A stretch of 64,000 bases of DNA from an uncultured Collinsella sp. (GCA_900556605.1 USPC01000002.1:31938-95937); one strand, 5' to 3'. Counted from the stretch's first letter, positions 26,981 through 36,757 are shown. Translations and numbers: made by a program. Notes: generated from the sequence alone by a model not told the origin.

Positions 26981-28342
26981 ATGGATACTGTTCTGAGCGT
27001 TCTCTCCTCGGTCTTTTGGGGTCTTTTGATGCTATCCGTCCTCGTGTTTCTGCACGAGGGCGGCCACTTTTTAGCGGCCCGTGCGTGCGGCGTGCGCGTC
27101 ACCGAGTTTTTCTTGGGCCTACCGTGCCGCTTTGACATTCATCGTACGTCGCGTCGCATCGGTACCAAGTTTGGCGTGACGCCGCTGCTGCTGGGTGGCT
27201 ATGCCGCTATCTGCGGTATGGACCCGACCGATGTCTCGTGCGCCGACCGTGTGCTTGCGGCGATCTATCGTCATGGTCGCGTTTCGGTTGCAGACCTTTC
27301 CGTCGAGCTGGAGCTGCCCGAGGAGGATGTTCTCGAAGCTTGTGCCTTGCTTTTGGGCTGGGGTTCCATTGCACCTTGGTACGAGGAAAGGGAGAAGCCT
27401 TCACCCAGCTATTATCCGGTTAGGTACCAGACGCTGCCGCGCGATGCTGCAGGATATACCACCTTTGACGGCCGTAAATTCGATCGAGAGCATGCGACTG
27501 CAGAGGGCGACGTGTGGGAGTTGCCGGTCACTGCTTCGGAGTTTCTTGAGCAGGAGCGCTCGCATACCTATCTGGGCCAGGGTTTTCTCAAGCGTGCCTT
27601 TATGCTGCTCGCGGGCATTCTCGTCAATATCCTGACGGGTTTTTTGCTGCTTATGAGTATCTACTCTATCGCCGGCGTATCGGTGCCGGTCGATAGCAAT
27701 GTGATCGGTCAGGTCGAAGAAGGCTCGATAGCCGCCAAGGCGGGCATCGAGGCCGGCGACACGATTCTTAGTGTCGATGGCGTGTCGTGCTCTTCCTGGA
27801 TGGACGTGTACGATGCGATCGGAGCGGCCGCTGGCAAGGACGATATCGCCATTGAGTATCAGCACGACGGCAAGAAATTTACGACCTCGGTCGCGCTCAA
27901 GGAGGACGAGCGTTTGGGCGTTTATGCCTCCACGCAAGTGGTCCATTTGGACCCCATTACGTCGGCGCGGCTGTCGTTCTCCTATGTTCAACAGACTGCT
28001 GAGGGCGTGATGCGCCTGCTGCAGCCGCAGCATACGATGGAGATACTCGATCAGTCCTCCTCGATTGTGGGCATCAGCGTCATGTCTTCTCAGGCGGCTG
28101 CCGCCGGCCCCGCGACATTCTTGACGTTTGCTGCGCTCATCTCGTTTTCGCTGGGCTTTATGAACCTGCTGCCTATTCCGCCGCTCGACGGGGGAAAGCT
28201 GGTTATCGAGATCATTCAAAAGGTCGCCGGTCGCGAGCTGCCGCTGAAGGTGCAGACGATCGTCAGCTATGTCGGCATCGTGCTCTTTGCGCTGCTGTTT
28301 GTCTATATGCTTCGTTCCGACGTCCTTCGATTTATTTTGTAG
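26981..28342 (+). CDS. rseP: Site-2 protease RseP/RasP with cytoplasmic winged-helix-like insertion
   Basis: Intramembrane zinc metalloprotease. The first membrane helix carries HEGGH (25-29), followed by the membrane beta-hairpin ending in LLLGGYAAICGM (69-80). The second helix begins near 202 (FLKRAFMLLAGILVNI), a PDZ domain spans about 238-325, and the second metal motif NLLPIPPLDGGK is at 395-406. Between residues 82 and 195 is about 115 residues, roughly 80-90 more than usual; 88-135 resembles a winged helix (VLAAIYRHGRVSVADLSVEL). By RseP topology this part faces the cytoplasm. The ATG at 26981 has TAAGGATT about 13 bases upstream. Confidence 0.92.
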   Translation: MDTVLSVLSSVFWGLLMLSVLVFLHEGGHFLAARACGVRVTEFFLGLPCRFDIHRTSRRIGTKFGVTPLLLGGYAAICGMDPTDVSCADRVLAAIYRHGRVSVADLSVELELPEEDVLEACALLLGWGSIAPWYEEREKPSPSYYPVRYQTLPRDAAGYTTFDGRKFDREHATAEGDVWELPVTASEFLEQERSHTYLGQGFLKRAFMLLAGILVNILTGFLLLMSIYSIAGVSVPVDSNVIGQVEEGSIAAKAGIEAGDTILSVDGVSCSSWMDVYDAIGAAAGKDDIAIEYQHDGKKFTTSVALKEDERLGVYASTQVVHLDPITSARLSFSYVQQTAEGVMRLLQPQHTMEILDQSSSIVGISVMSSQAAAAGPATFLTFAALISFSLGFMNLLPIPPLDGGKLVIEIIQKVAGRELPLKVQTIVSYVGIVLFALLFVYMLRSDVLRFIL

Positions 28343-28355
28343 GGGAGTGTTTGGA

Positions 28356-29438
28356 TTGTCTTTGTCCCATCCTTTGCCGCGCGAGCTGACGCGCCCCGTG
28401 CATGTGGGCGGCGTTCAGATCGGTGGCGGCGCTCCGGTGGTGGTTCAGTCCATGACCTGCACCGATACCGCCGACGCCCAGGCAACGCTTGCGCAAGTGC
28501 GTGCGCTTGCCCAGGCGGGTTGTGATGTTGTGCGCGTGAGCGTGCCCACTGAGGCTGCGCTCGAGGGCTTTCGCACGATTTGTGCGGAGTCTCCGGTGCC
28601 GATCGTTGCTGATATCCACTTTAACCATAAGCTCGCCATTGGTGCCGTGGAGGCCGGTGCCGCTAAGCTCCGCATCAATCCCGGCAACATTGGCGATTGG
28701 GCTAAGGTCGATGCCGTGATCGATGCCGCGGGCGCCGCTGGGTGCGCGATTCGCATTGGCGTGAACGCCGGCTCGCTTGAGCAGGATATCGCCGAGCGCG
28801 ATGACCTTACGCAGCCCGAAAAGCTTGTGATGTCGAGCGAGCGTTTCGTCAAACATTTTGAGGATCGCGGCTTTACCAATATCGTGCTTTCCGCCAAAGC
28901 TCATAGCGTGTCCACGACGCTTGACACCTATCGTGCCCTGTCGCGCGAAATCCCCCATGTTCCGCTTCATTTGGGCGTGACTGAGGCCGGAACCAAGCTC
29001 CAGGGCACCATTAAGAGCTCTGTGGGCCTGGGAATTTTGCTTTCCGAGGGCATTGGCGACACCATGCGCGTCTCGCTCACGGCCGATCCGGTCGAGGAAC
29101 CGCCGGTCGCCTGGGGTATTCTGCAGTCGCTCGGCCTTCGCCGCCGTGGTCCCGAGATCGTCTCGTGCCCCACGTGCGCTCGCTGCCAGGTTAACCTCAT
29201 TCCTATCGCCGAGGAGGTCACCGAGCGGCTTAAGAACTACTCCGCGCCGCTTTCGATTGCCGTGATGGGCTGTGCAGTCAATGGCCCCGGCGAGGCCTCT
29301 GACGCCGACTTGGGTGTTGCCTGCGGACGAGGTCAGGGCCTGCTCTTTTCGCACGGCCAGATCATTGGTAAAGTAGCTGAGGACCAAATTGTCGACGCGC
29401 TAATGGCCGAGGTCGACAAGCTTATTGAGGAGAAATAA
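28356..29438 (+). CDS. ispG: 4-hydroxy-3-methylbut-2-en-1-yl diphosphate synthase (IspG)
   Basis: [4Fe-4S] enzyme of the MEP pathway converting MEcPP to HMBPP. The TIM-barrel N-terminus contains VGGVQIGGGAPVVVQSMTCT; cluster ligands are in SCPTCARCQVNL and GCAVNGPGEASDADLG. The TTG at 28356, nine bases after GGGGA, gives MSLSHPLPRELTRPV and 360 residues; the longer upstream frame lies inside rseP and is rejected. dxr and ispG in one operon put two MEP steps together. Confidence 0.96.
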   Translation: MSLSHPLPRELTRPVHVGGVQIGGGAPVVVQSMTCTDTADAQATLAQVRALAQAGCDVVRVSVPTEAALEGFRTICAESPVPIVADIHFNHKLAIGAVEAGAAKLRINPGNIGDWAKVDAVIDAAGAAGCAIRIGVNAGSLEQDIAERDDLTQPEKLVMSSERFVKHFEDRGFTNIVLSAKAHSVSTTLDTYRALSREIPHVPLHLGVTEAGTKLQGTIKSSVGLGILLSEGIGDTMRVSLTADPVEEPPVAWGILQSLGLRRRGPEIVSCPTCARCQVNLIPIAEEVTERLKNYSAPLSIAVMGCAVNGPGEASDADLGVACGRGQGLLFSHGQIIGKVAEDQIVDALMAEVDKLIEEK

Positions 29439-31160
<1,722 letters not shown>

Positions 31161-31190
31161 TCGAAGATTTCGCTTGTAGTTCGATATGTG

Positions 31191-31239
31191 GGACGGCCCC
31201 GCATTTCTCCAGATCGGGGAGATGCGGGGCCGTCCTTTT
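31191..31239 (+). terminator. Rho-independent terminator after proS
   Basis: A near-perfect 20-bp stem starting GGACGGCCCCGCAT and ending ATGCGGGGCCGTCC is followed by TTTTA. Confidence 0.95.
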
Positions 31240-31267
31240 ATCTTGCAGCATTCTCAATATCTAAAAG

Positions 31268-31303
31268 GAAAACCCCACAGCCCATATGAGCTGCGGGGTT
31301 TTC
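31268..31303. terminator. Bidirectional terminator between proS and the APH-fold gene
   Basis: GAAAACCCCACAGC and GCTGCGGGGTTTTC form a stem with A-rich and T-rich flanks, so it can end transcripts from both sides; it is most useful for the minus-strand gene ending at 31339. Confidence 0.8.
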
Positions 31304-31338
31304 TTTGTGCCTCCGATGCGAAATAAATCGCTCAGATA

Positions 31339-32103
31339 TTACTGATAATCGACGACGTCGATCCAGTTCTTCAGGAACTCATCGTTCACGTTGCGCTTAC
31401 GAGCGAGCTCGGAAGCGGCGACGATGCTCGTCCACTGACGCACGACCTGCATGGGCATGTCGGCGCGGTCGCAGTAGAGCTCCAGGTAGGCCTCGGCCTG
31501 GTCCTTGCTGTTGAGGGCAAAGAGCAGGTAGGTGGTGGCAACGTCGGCAGCAGGGGAGCCCTGGGTAGCGTGTGCCCAGTCGCACACATAGAGCTGGCCG
31601 TCGTCGCCGACGATGACGTTGGAGGGGTTGAAGTCGCCGTGGCAGACCTTGAACTCCTTGGTCATGCCGTCCAGACGCTCCTGAAGGTTGTAGCGCGTGG
31701 TGGCATTGAGCTGATCAAGGCTGTCGATCATGCGGGCGAACTTGTCGCGCTGACGGTTAAGCAGCGGGGAGGTGTAGCCGTGGATCTCGATCTGGAGGTC
31801 GACGAACATCTCGAGGTACTCACCAAAGCGCTGGGGCTCGGCAGTCATCTTCTCGGCAAGGGTAGTGCCCGGAACCTTCTCGGTCACGAGCGCCCAGCCG
31901 TTGGCGTTCTCGAGCTGGGAAACCTCGAGAGCCTTGGGGCTGCGGATGCCGCACTCATTGATGCGGGCAAGATTCAAAGCCTCGTTGAACACGTCGGAGA
32001 CGGGCTTGTTCTCGTTAAAGACCTTGACGATCTTGTCGCCCAGGTCGTAAACGACCTTGTTGCCACGGCGGACGAGCTCGGTCTTGGAATCGGGTAGCAG
32101 CAT
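31339..32103 (-). CDS. Aminoglycoside phosphotransferase (APH)-fold kinase, substrate unknown
   Basis: Protein of 254 residues with a small-molecule kinase fold. The Brenner-type catalytic loop HGDFNPSNV is at 155-163 (Asp157, Asn162), and the metal-binding DFG-equivalent is CDWAHAT at 174-180. The N-lobe contains VVYDLGDKIVKVFN with a likely ATP-binding Lys, and VTEKVPGTTL resembles the hinge. Family members phosphorylate aminoglycosides, choline, fructosamines or other small molecules; nothing here indicates which. It lies downstream of adhE on the same strand, separated by 88 bases with a large hairpin, and AAAGGA precedes its ATG. Confidence 0.75.
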   Translation of the reverse strand: MLLPDSKTELVRRGNKVVYDLGDKIVKVFNENKPVSDVFNEALNLARINECGIRSPKALEVSQLENANGWALVTEKVPGTTLAEKMTAEPQRFGEYLEMFVDLQIEIHGYTSPLLNRQRDKFARMIDSLDQLNATTRYNLQERLDGMTKEFKVCHGDFNPSNVIVGDDGQLYVCDWAHATQGSPAADVATTYLLFALNSKDQAEAYLELYCDRADMPMQVVRQWTSIVAASELARKRNVNDEFLKNWIDVVDYQ

Positions 32104-32135
32104 GGTTGCATCCTTTCAACGATGCGATAGAAGCG

Positions 32136-32174
32136 ACGGCGGGGGTGTGTGAAACACCCGTGCACCCCCGCCGT
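32136..32174. other. Hairpin between adhE and the APH-fold gene
   Basis: ACGGCGGGGGTG (32136-32147) and CACCCCCGCCGT (32163-32174) form a 12-bp perfect stem; an alternative inner pair GGGTGT/ACACCC competes with it. No T-run follows on the minus strand, so it may be a processing or attenuation site rather than a full terminator. Confidence 0.55.
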
Positions 32175-32191
32175 TAAAAACCGTGCTAAAA

Positions 32192-34840
32192 CTAGCAGAC
32201 GGCGTAGTCCTGAGGCTCGCGGCCGTAGTAGGCGTCAAGGTAGAGCTCCTTGATCTCGCTCATCAGCGGGTAACGGGGGTTAGCGCCGGTGCACTGGTCG
32301 TTGAATGCCTGCTCGGTCATCTCGTCGAGGGTGTCGAGGAAGTACTTCTCGTCAACGCCGTACTCAGCGATGGTGTGCTTGACACCGATGAAGTCGCAGA
32401 GCTCGGTGAGCTTGGTGATGAAGTTCTCGAAGACCTCACGGTCGTCCTTGCCGTCGATGCCGCAGTAACGAGCCATCTCGGCGTAGTTGTGCAGCGCGTT
32501 GGGGTAAGGATACTGAGAGAAGGTTCCCATCTTGACAGGAGCCTCGGCGGCGTTGTAACGCATGACGCGGGTCAGGATGACAGCGTTTGCGAGGCCGTGG
32601 GGCAGATGGTGGAAAGCGCCGAGCTTGTGGGCCATGGAGTGGTTGAGGCCCAGGAAGGCGTTACCGAATGCCATACCGGCCATGCAGGATGCGTTGTGCA
32701 TCTCCTCGCGAGCGTGCGGATCCTTGGCACCGTTGGTGAAGGAGCTCGGGAGGTTCTCGAAGACGAGCTTTGCGGCGCGCTCGGAGAGGCCCTTGGTGTA
32801 ATCGGAAGCCATGATGGAGACGTAGGACTCGATGGCGTGGGTCATGACGTCAATACCGGAAGCTGCGGTGAGGCCCTTCGGGGCGGTCATGCAGTTGTCA
32901 GCGTCGACGATTGCCATGTTGGGGAGCAGCGCGTAGTCGGCGAGCGGCCACTTGATGCCGGTCTCCTTGTCGGTGATGATGGCGAACGGCGTGCACTCGG
33001 AGCCAGTGCCCGAAGAGGTCGGGACGGCGACGAAGTAAGCCTTCTTGCCCATCTCGGGGAAGGTGAAGATACGCTTGCGGATGTCCATGAAGTCCATGGC
33101 CATGTCCTCGAAGTTCGCCTCGGGGTGCTCGTACATCATCCACATAATCTTGCCGGCGTCCATTGCGGAACCGCCGCCAACGGCGATGATGACATCCGGC
33201 TCGAAGAGCGTCATCTGCTTGGCGCCGCGACGTGCGCACTGCAGGGAGGGATCGGGCTCAACGTCGTAGAAGCAGTCGTGAGCGATGCCCATCTCATCGA
33301 GCTTGGCCTCGATGGCACGCGTGTTGCCATTCTTGAAGAGGAACTGGTCGGTAACGATGAAGGCGCGCTTCTTGCCCATTACGGTGCCGAGCTCGTCGAG
33401 TGCGACGGGCGTGCAGCCCTTCTTGAAGTAGACCTTCTCGGGTGCGCGGAACCACAGCATGTTCTCGCGGCGCTCTGCCACGGTCTTGACGTTGATCAAG
33501 TGCTTCACCCCAACGTTCTCGGAGACGGAGTTGCCACCCCAGGAGCCGCAGCCCAGGGTTAGAGACGGCTTCATGCCGAAGTTGTAGAGGTCACCGATGC
33601 CGCCGTGCGAGGACGGGGTGTTGATGACGATGCGGCAGGCCTTCATGACGTGCTGGAACTTAGCGATCTTCTCGCTCTGTGCCGGGTGCACGTAGAGAGA
33701 GGCGGTGTGGCCCGGGCCACCTGCGAGGACGAGGTGCTCTGCCTTGTCAACGGCCTCCTGGAAGTCCTTGGCGTGATACATAGCGAGGACCGGGGAGAGC
33801 TTCTCGTGGGAGAACTCTTCCTTCTCGGGATCGGTGGAGGTGACCTCGGCGATCAGGATCTTGGTCTTGGCGGGAACCTCGATGCCGGCGAGCTCGGCGA
33901 TCTTGGCGGCAGCCATGCCGGGGATGCGGTGATCGAGAGCGCCGTTCTTGAACATGGCGGCACGCAGGGCCTCCATCTCGGCACCCTGCTTGACGAAGTA
34001 GCAGCCGCGCTTCTGGAACTCGGCCTTGACCTGGTCATAGATGGTGTCGATGACGGTCACGGACTGCTCGGAAGCGCAGATCATGCCGTTGTCGAAGGTC
34101 TTGGAGTGGATGATGGAGTTGACGGCGAGCTTGATGTCCGCGGTATCGTCGATGATGACCGGGGTGTTGCCGGCGCCGACGCCGAGTGCGGGCTTACCGG
34201 AGGAGTAAGCAGCCTTGACCATGCCCGGGCCACCGGTTGCGAGAATGATGTCGACGTCGCGCATGACCATGTTGGTCAGCTCGATGGACGGCTTGTCGAC
34301 CCAGCCGATGATGCCCTCAGGAGCACCGGCCTTGACAGCTGCGTCGAGAACGAGCTTGGCGGCGGCGATGGTGCACTTGGCGGCTGCCGGGTGCGGGGAG
34401 ATGATGATGGCGTTACGGGTCTTCAGGCAGATGAGCGTCTTGAAGATGGCCGTGGAGGTCGGGTTGGTGGTCGGGATGACAGCGCCAACGATACCGATCG
34501 GCTCGGCGACCTTGGTGATGCCGTAAGCGTCGTCGCGCTCGATGACACCGCAGGTCTTGGTGTTCTTGTAAGCGTTGTAGATGTACTCAGCGGCGTAGTG
34601 GTTCTTGATGACCTTGTCCTCGAGAACGCCACGGCCGGTCTCCTCGATGGCGAGCTTGGCCAAAGGAATACGAGCCTTGTTGGCGGCCATAGCAGCCTCG
34701 TAGAAGATCTTGTCTACCTGCTCCTGAGTGTACTCAGCGAATTTAGCCTGGGCCTCACGCATAGATTTGAGTTTGGCCTCAAGCGCCTCCACGTTGTCCA
34801 CGATGGCGGGAGTAGTGTTTTCCGGTGACTTTTTCACCAT
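32192..34840 (-). CDS. adhE: Bifunctional acetaldehyde-CoA/alcohol dehydrogenase
   Basis: Fermentative enzyme converting acetyl-CoA to acetaldehyde and ethanol with two NADH. The N-terminal aldehyde dehydrogenase half (to about residue 440) has the catalytic Cys in NGMICASEQSV and a glycine-rich GGPGMVKAAYSSGKPALG. The C-terminal iron-dependent alcohol dehydrogenase has GGGSAMDAGKIMW and the metal-binding His cluster in NHSMAHKLGAFHHLPHG. The 882 residues match E. coli AdhE. AAGGAG precedes the ATG. The upstream region has paired AAGCGTTT motifs but no clear Rex site. Confidence 0.98.
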   Translation of the reverse strand: MVKKSPENTTPAIVDNVEALEAKLKSMREAQAKFAEYTQEQVDKIFYEAAMAANKARIPLAKLAIEETGRGVLEDKVIKNHYAAEYIYNAYKNTKTCGVIERDDAYGITKVAEPIGIVGAVIPTTNPTSTAIFKTLICLKTRNAIIISPHPAAAKCTIAAAKLVLDAAVKAGAPEGIIGWVDKPSIELTNMVMRDVDIILATGGPGMVKAAYSSGKPALGVGAGNTPVIIDDTADIKLAVNSIIHSKTFDNGMICASEQSVTVIDTIYDQVKAEFQKRGCYFVKQGAEMEALRAAMFKNGALDHRIPGMAAAKIAELAGIEVPAKTKILIAEVTSTDPEKEEFSHEKLSPVLAMYHAKDFQEAVDKAEHLVLAGGPGHTASLYVHPAQSEKIAKFQHVMKACRIVINTPSSHGGIGDLYNFGMKPSLTLGCGSWGGNSVSENVGVKHLINVKTVAERRENMLWFRAPEKVYFKKGCTPVALDELGTVMGKKRAFIVTDQFLFKNGNTRAIEAKLDEMGIAHDCFYDVEPDPSLQCARRGAKQMTLFEPDVIIAVGGGSAMDAGKIMWMMYEHPEANFEDMAMDFMDIRKRIFTFPEMGKKAYFVAVPTSSGTGSECTPFAIITDKETGIKWPLADYALLPNMAIVDADNCMTAPKGLTAASGIDVMTHAIESYVSIMASDYTKGLSERAAKLVFENLPSSFTNGAKDPHAREEMHNASCMAGMAFGNAFLGLNHSMAHKLGAFHHLPHGLANAVILTRVMRYNAAEAPVKMGTFSQYPYPNALHNYAEMARYCGIDGKDDREVFENFITKLTELCDFIGVKHTIAEYGVDEKYFLDTLDEMTEQAFNDQCTGANPRYPLMSEIKELYLDAYYGREPQDYAVC

Positions 34841-34991
34841 TTGTGTCTCCTTGCGATCGGAGATTTACCCTACGCCTTGCATGATAGCAAGAAATTATTC
34901 GGTGAACGGTAAGATTCCCGTAAAAGGCACACTAAAACGCTTCAATAAACTGAAACGCTTTAACTAAAACTATCTACCTGCTGCATCGCCC
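34841..34991 (-). promoter_or_regulatory. adhE upstream regulatory region
   Basis: On the minus strand a TATCAT box (plus 34881-34886) is a possible -10. Further upstream AAGCGTTT occurs twice, 18 bases apart (plus 34935-34942 and 34953-34960), in contexts resembling catabolite-responsive elements. Both assignments are inferred. Confidence 0.35.
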
Positions 34992-35042
34992 CACTCATTG
35001 GGGACAGACTTACATGAGTGCTTTCACTCATTGGGGACAGAC
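34992..35042 (+). repeat. Left terminal inverted repeat of RAYT element (REP-like pair)
   Basis: Two identical 18-base copies of CACTCATTGGGGACAGAC (34992-35009 and 35025-35042) flank a perfect hairpin ATGAGTG-CTTT-CACTCAT (35014-35031). The whole 51-base block recurs inverted at 35993-36042 with three or four changes. Confidence 0.85.
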
Positions 35043-35173
35043 ATCGATTTGCCATTTTGCCGTTCTTGACCTATTTTTGCCGCTCATTGGATATAAATAG
35101 GTCACAGGCTCAGCATTTCGCGTTCCTTCTTTCCTTTTAGGTGTTGCCTGTTCAGTTTTTGAAAGGAGAGATT

Positions 35174-35950
35174 ATGCCCCGATGCGCCCGTGCCGTTTCG
35201 CTCACCGGCTATTACCACGTCTTTGACCGTGGTAACTCTAAACAGATTATTTTTGAAGATGACTCCGACCGCTATCGTTTCCTATCGGATATCTCGGACA
35301 GGTTTGCGCGCCATGAAGTGGCGGTTTTGGCTTGGTGCCTTATGGACAACCACTTTCATTTGATGGTTGATGATCCGTTCGACAATCTTTCAAAGGCGAT
35401 GCAGTGCGCATTGACGGCATCTGCTAAGTATTTCAATGGGAAAACGGGGAGAACGGGGCATCTCTTTGATAATCGCTATTCGCGGGTCGCTGTTGAGTCG
35501 GACACGCAAGCGGTGCAACTGCTCGACTATATCCATCTCAATCCCGTGAAAGGTGCGCTCGACTCACTCGAGGCGTACCGCTGGTCAAGCTACAAGGCAT
35601 ATGAGCTGGGCTATGATCCCTTTGACATCTGTGATGCGGCCCCTATGCTCGATATTGTCGGAGGCTCCCGTTGCTATTGCGAGCATCTCAAGGAAGTTGC
35701 CGAGCGCATCTGGTCAGTGGAGGTTCTTCCACGCCGGTGGATCCCCGATGAGGAGGTCCTTTCCATTGCGCGCGAAGTGCTTCCGAGCATAGATCCTGCG
35801 ATGCTCAAGGCCCTGCCACGCCCCGATCGCGATGCCTGTCTGCTGAGGCTCAGGCGGGCGCATCTCACGGTCAAGCAAATTGCCCGTATCACCGGCATCG
35901 GCGCCACAAGCGTGACCAAGGCCACTGCAGGCTGGAAGGAGGCTGCGTGA
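35174..35950 (+). CDS. REP-associated tyrosine transposase (RAYT, Y1/HUH family)
   Basis: Single-strand DNA transposase-like endonuclease of 258 residues. The HUH motif is HFH at 60-62 in WCLMDNHFHLMV; a conserved KTGRTGHLFDNRYSR segment follows, and DYIHLNPVKGAL contains the likely catalytic Tyr119. The C-terminal part (LTVKQIARITGIGATSVTKA) looks like a helix-turn-helix, as in DnaA-like tails of some RAYTs. The ATG at 35174 follows AAGGAGAG; an upstream GTG at 35141 is rejected. RAYTs are usually single-copy, domesticated genes flanked by the REP sequences they mobilise, as here. Confidence 0.88.
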   Translation: MPRCARAVSLTGYYHVFDRGNSKQIIFEDDSDRYRFLSDISDRFARHEVAVLAWCLMDNHFHLMVDDPFDNLSKAMQCALTASAKYFNGKTGRTGHLFDNRYSRVAVESDTQAVQLLDYIHLNPVKGALDSLEAYRWSSYKAYELGYDPFDICDAAPMLDIVGGSRCYCEHLKEVAERIWSVEVLPRRWIPDEEVLSIAREVLPSIDPAMLKALPRPDRDACLLRLRRAHLTVKQIARITGIGATSVTKATAGWKEAA

Positions 35951-35992
35951 GGCTGGGCAGGACCTGATCATGGCGCCGCATGTGTACGTCAT

Positions 35993-36042
35993 GTCTGTTC
36001 CCAATGCGTGAAAGCACTCATCTAAGTCTGTCCCCAATGAGC
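35993..36042 (-). repeat. Right terminal inverted repeat of RAYT element
   Basis: Read on the minus strand this matches the left repeat, with the same two GACAG-bearing units and central hairpin; the differences are single bases, including GGGG to GGGA in the gene-proximal unit. Confidence 0.85.
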
Positions 36043-36054
36043 GCCCAATGAGCA

Positions 36055-36084
36055 CAAAAAAGCGCCCTCCGTAGGGGAGGGCGC
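36055..36084 (-). terminator. Rho-independent terminator after rpmB
   Basis: GCGCCCTCC / GGAGGGCGC form a 9-bp stem; on the minus strand it is followed by six T. Confidence 0.88.
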
Positions 36085-36156
36085 CTTTGGTAAGTTCTAT
36101 GTGAACGCGAGGTCTTTGACCCGGAGAGTCCGAGGTACTTGTTGGTAAGACCTTAT

Positions 36157-36345
36157 TTAGGAGCGCGCAACCTTGCCAGACTTGAGGCAGGTGGAGCAAA
36201 CGTTCATCTTGCGACGGTGACCATCGACGACGACGTAGACGCGCTGGATGTTGGGGCGGAACTTACGGTTGGTGACGCGGTGAGAGTGGCTGATGGAGCG
36301 ACCGGCAACGGGGTGCTTACCGCAAACTTCGCAAACTTTGGACAT
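36157..36345 (-). CDS. rpmB: 50S ribosomal protein L28
   Basis: Large-subunit protein of 62 residues. The N-terminus MSKVCEVCGKHPVAGRSISH and the pair CSTCLKSGK give four cysteines, the zinc-binding C+ form of L28. The ATG (36343-36345) has AAGGAGGG upstream; an upstream in-frame ATG at 36393 lies before the Shine-Dalgarno and is rejected. It is a monocistronic minus-strand gene with its own promoter and terminator. Confidence 0.97.
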   Translation of the reverse strand: MSKVCEVCGKHPVAGRSISHSHRVTNRKFRPNIQRVYVVVDGHRRKMNVCSTCLKSGKVARS

Positions 36346-36361
36346 AACTGACCCTCCTTGG

Positions 36362-36381
36362 GCGACAAACGAACATGTCGC
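36362..36381 (-). other. rpmB leader hairpin
   Basis: GCGACA and TGTCGC form a 6-bp stem with an 8-base loop just upstream of the rpmB Shine-Dalgarno, possibly a translational control element. Confidence 0.4.
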
Positions 36382-36399
36382 GTTAACAAACAAGCCTGA

Positions 36400-36408
36400 A
36401 CTATAGCA
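36400..36408 (-). promoter_or_regulatory. Extended -10 promoter of rpmB
   Basis: TGC-TATAGT on the minus strand, 55 bases upstream of the ATG; the -35 box is weak. The same TGC-TATAGT occurs upstream of rpsT. Confidence 0.55.
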
Positions 36409-36654
36409 CAGAAGTCGCTCCCTGTGCGCAATCTACACAGAGATATTCCTCTTTCGGCGATAGTGCCCACGCCACGGCCCTGGACGTAGATCCGATTTGC
36501 GTGCAGCAGAGGGGATTATGCCAGCTCGTGCGTGTGTTTTCAAGCTCGTCCCACAAATATATATAGGTTTATGGAGCATTGGGCTCCGTTTACGGATTGC
36601 TCTGTATTTATGCTCGCAATTAAGCACGAGGTTGGCTACACTATCCCTTGACCA
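36409..36654. other. Intergenic region between rpmB and pyrR
   Basis: AT-richer DNA between divergent genes. A small GGAGC/GCTCC hairpin is visible near 36570, and TACACT (36637-36642) is a possible -10 box for pyrR. No gene was seen. Confidence 0.4.
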
Positions 36655-36660
36655 TTAAAG

Positions 36661-36757
36661 GGGTACGAGATACCCACATGGAATTACATAGCTGCCAAAG
36701 AGCAGCCTTTCCTGTGGGTGTCTGGTCCGCTTTAAGCGGTCGGGCATCTATTTTTTT
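36661..36757 (+). promoter_or_regulatory. Candidate pyr operon attenuator (PyrR-responsive leader)
   Basis: Three overlapping structures are visible. Hairpin I: GGGTA/TACCC around CGAGA (36661-36675). Hairpin II: GATACCCACA (36669-36678) with TGTGGGTGTC (36713-36722), enclosing GCTGC-CAAAGA-GCAGC. Hairpin III: 36716-36749, ending in GCGGTCGGGCATCT and followed by seven T (36751-36757), a terminator. I excludes II and II excludes III, the logic of PyrR attenuation. The PyrR site is inferred from the CNGNGA-like loops. Confidence 0.6.

Larger units (their letters stand above)
34992..36042 (+). mobile_element. RAYT transposase element bounded by inverted repeats
   Basis: About 1.05 kb between adhE and rpmB containing one Y1/HUH transposase gene and inverted REP-like repeats of about 50 bp at both ends. 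The two genes outside are on the minus strand and appear undamaged, so insertion was intergenic. Naming it a discrete mobile unit is inferred from the symmetric ends. From 35043 to 35173 there is only AT-rich leader sequence. Confidence 0.7.

Noticed and set aside
32183-34828. Two long plus-strand frames opposite adhE
   Set aside because: They are complements of AdhE codons; adhE has all catalytic motifs, a Shine-Dalgarno and the right length.
34841-34991. Rex operator upstream of adhE
   Set aside because: No TTGTGAA-N6-TTCACAA-like palindrome was found; only the AAGCGTTT repeats.
34992-35042. CRISPR array, because of two identical 18-base repeats with a spacer
   Set aside because: There are only two copies, the spacer forms a hairpin with the repeat, the block is inverted on the far side of a transposase gene, and no cas gene is present.
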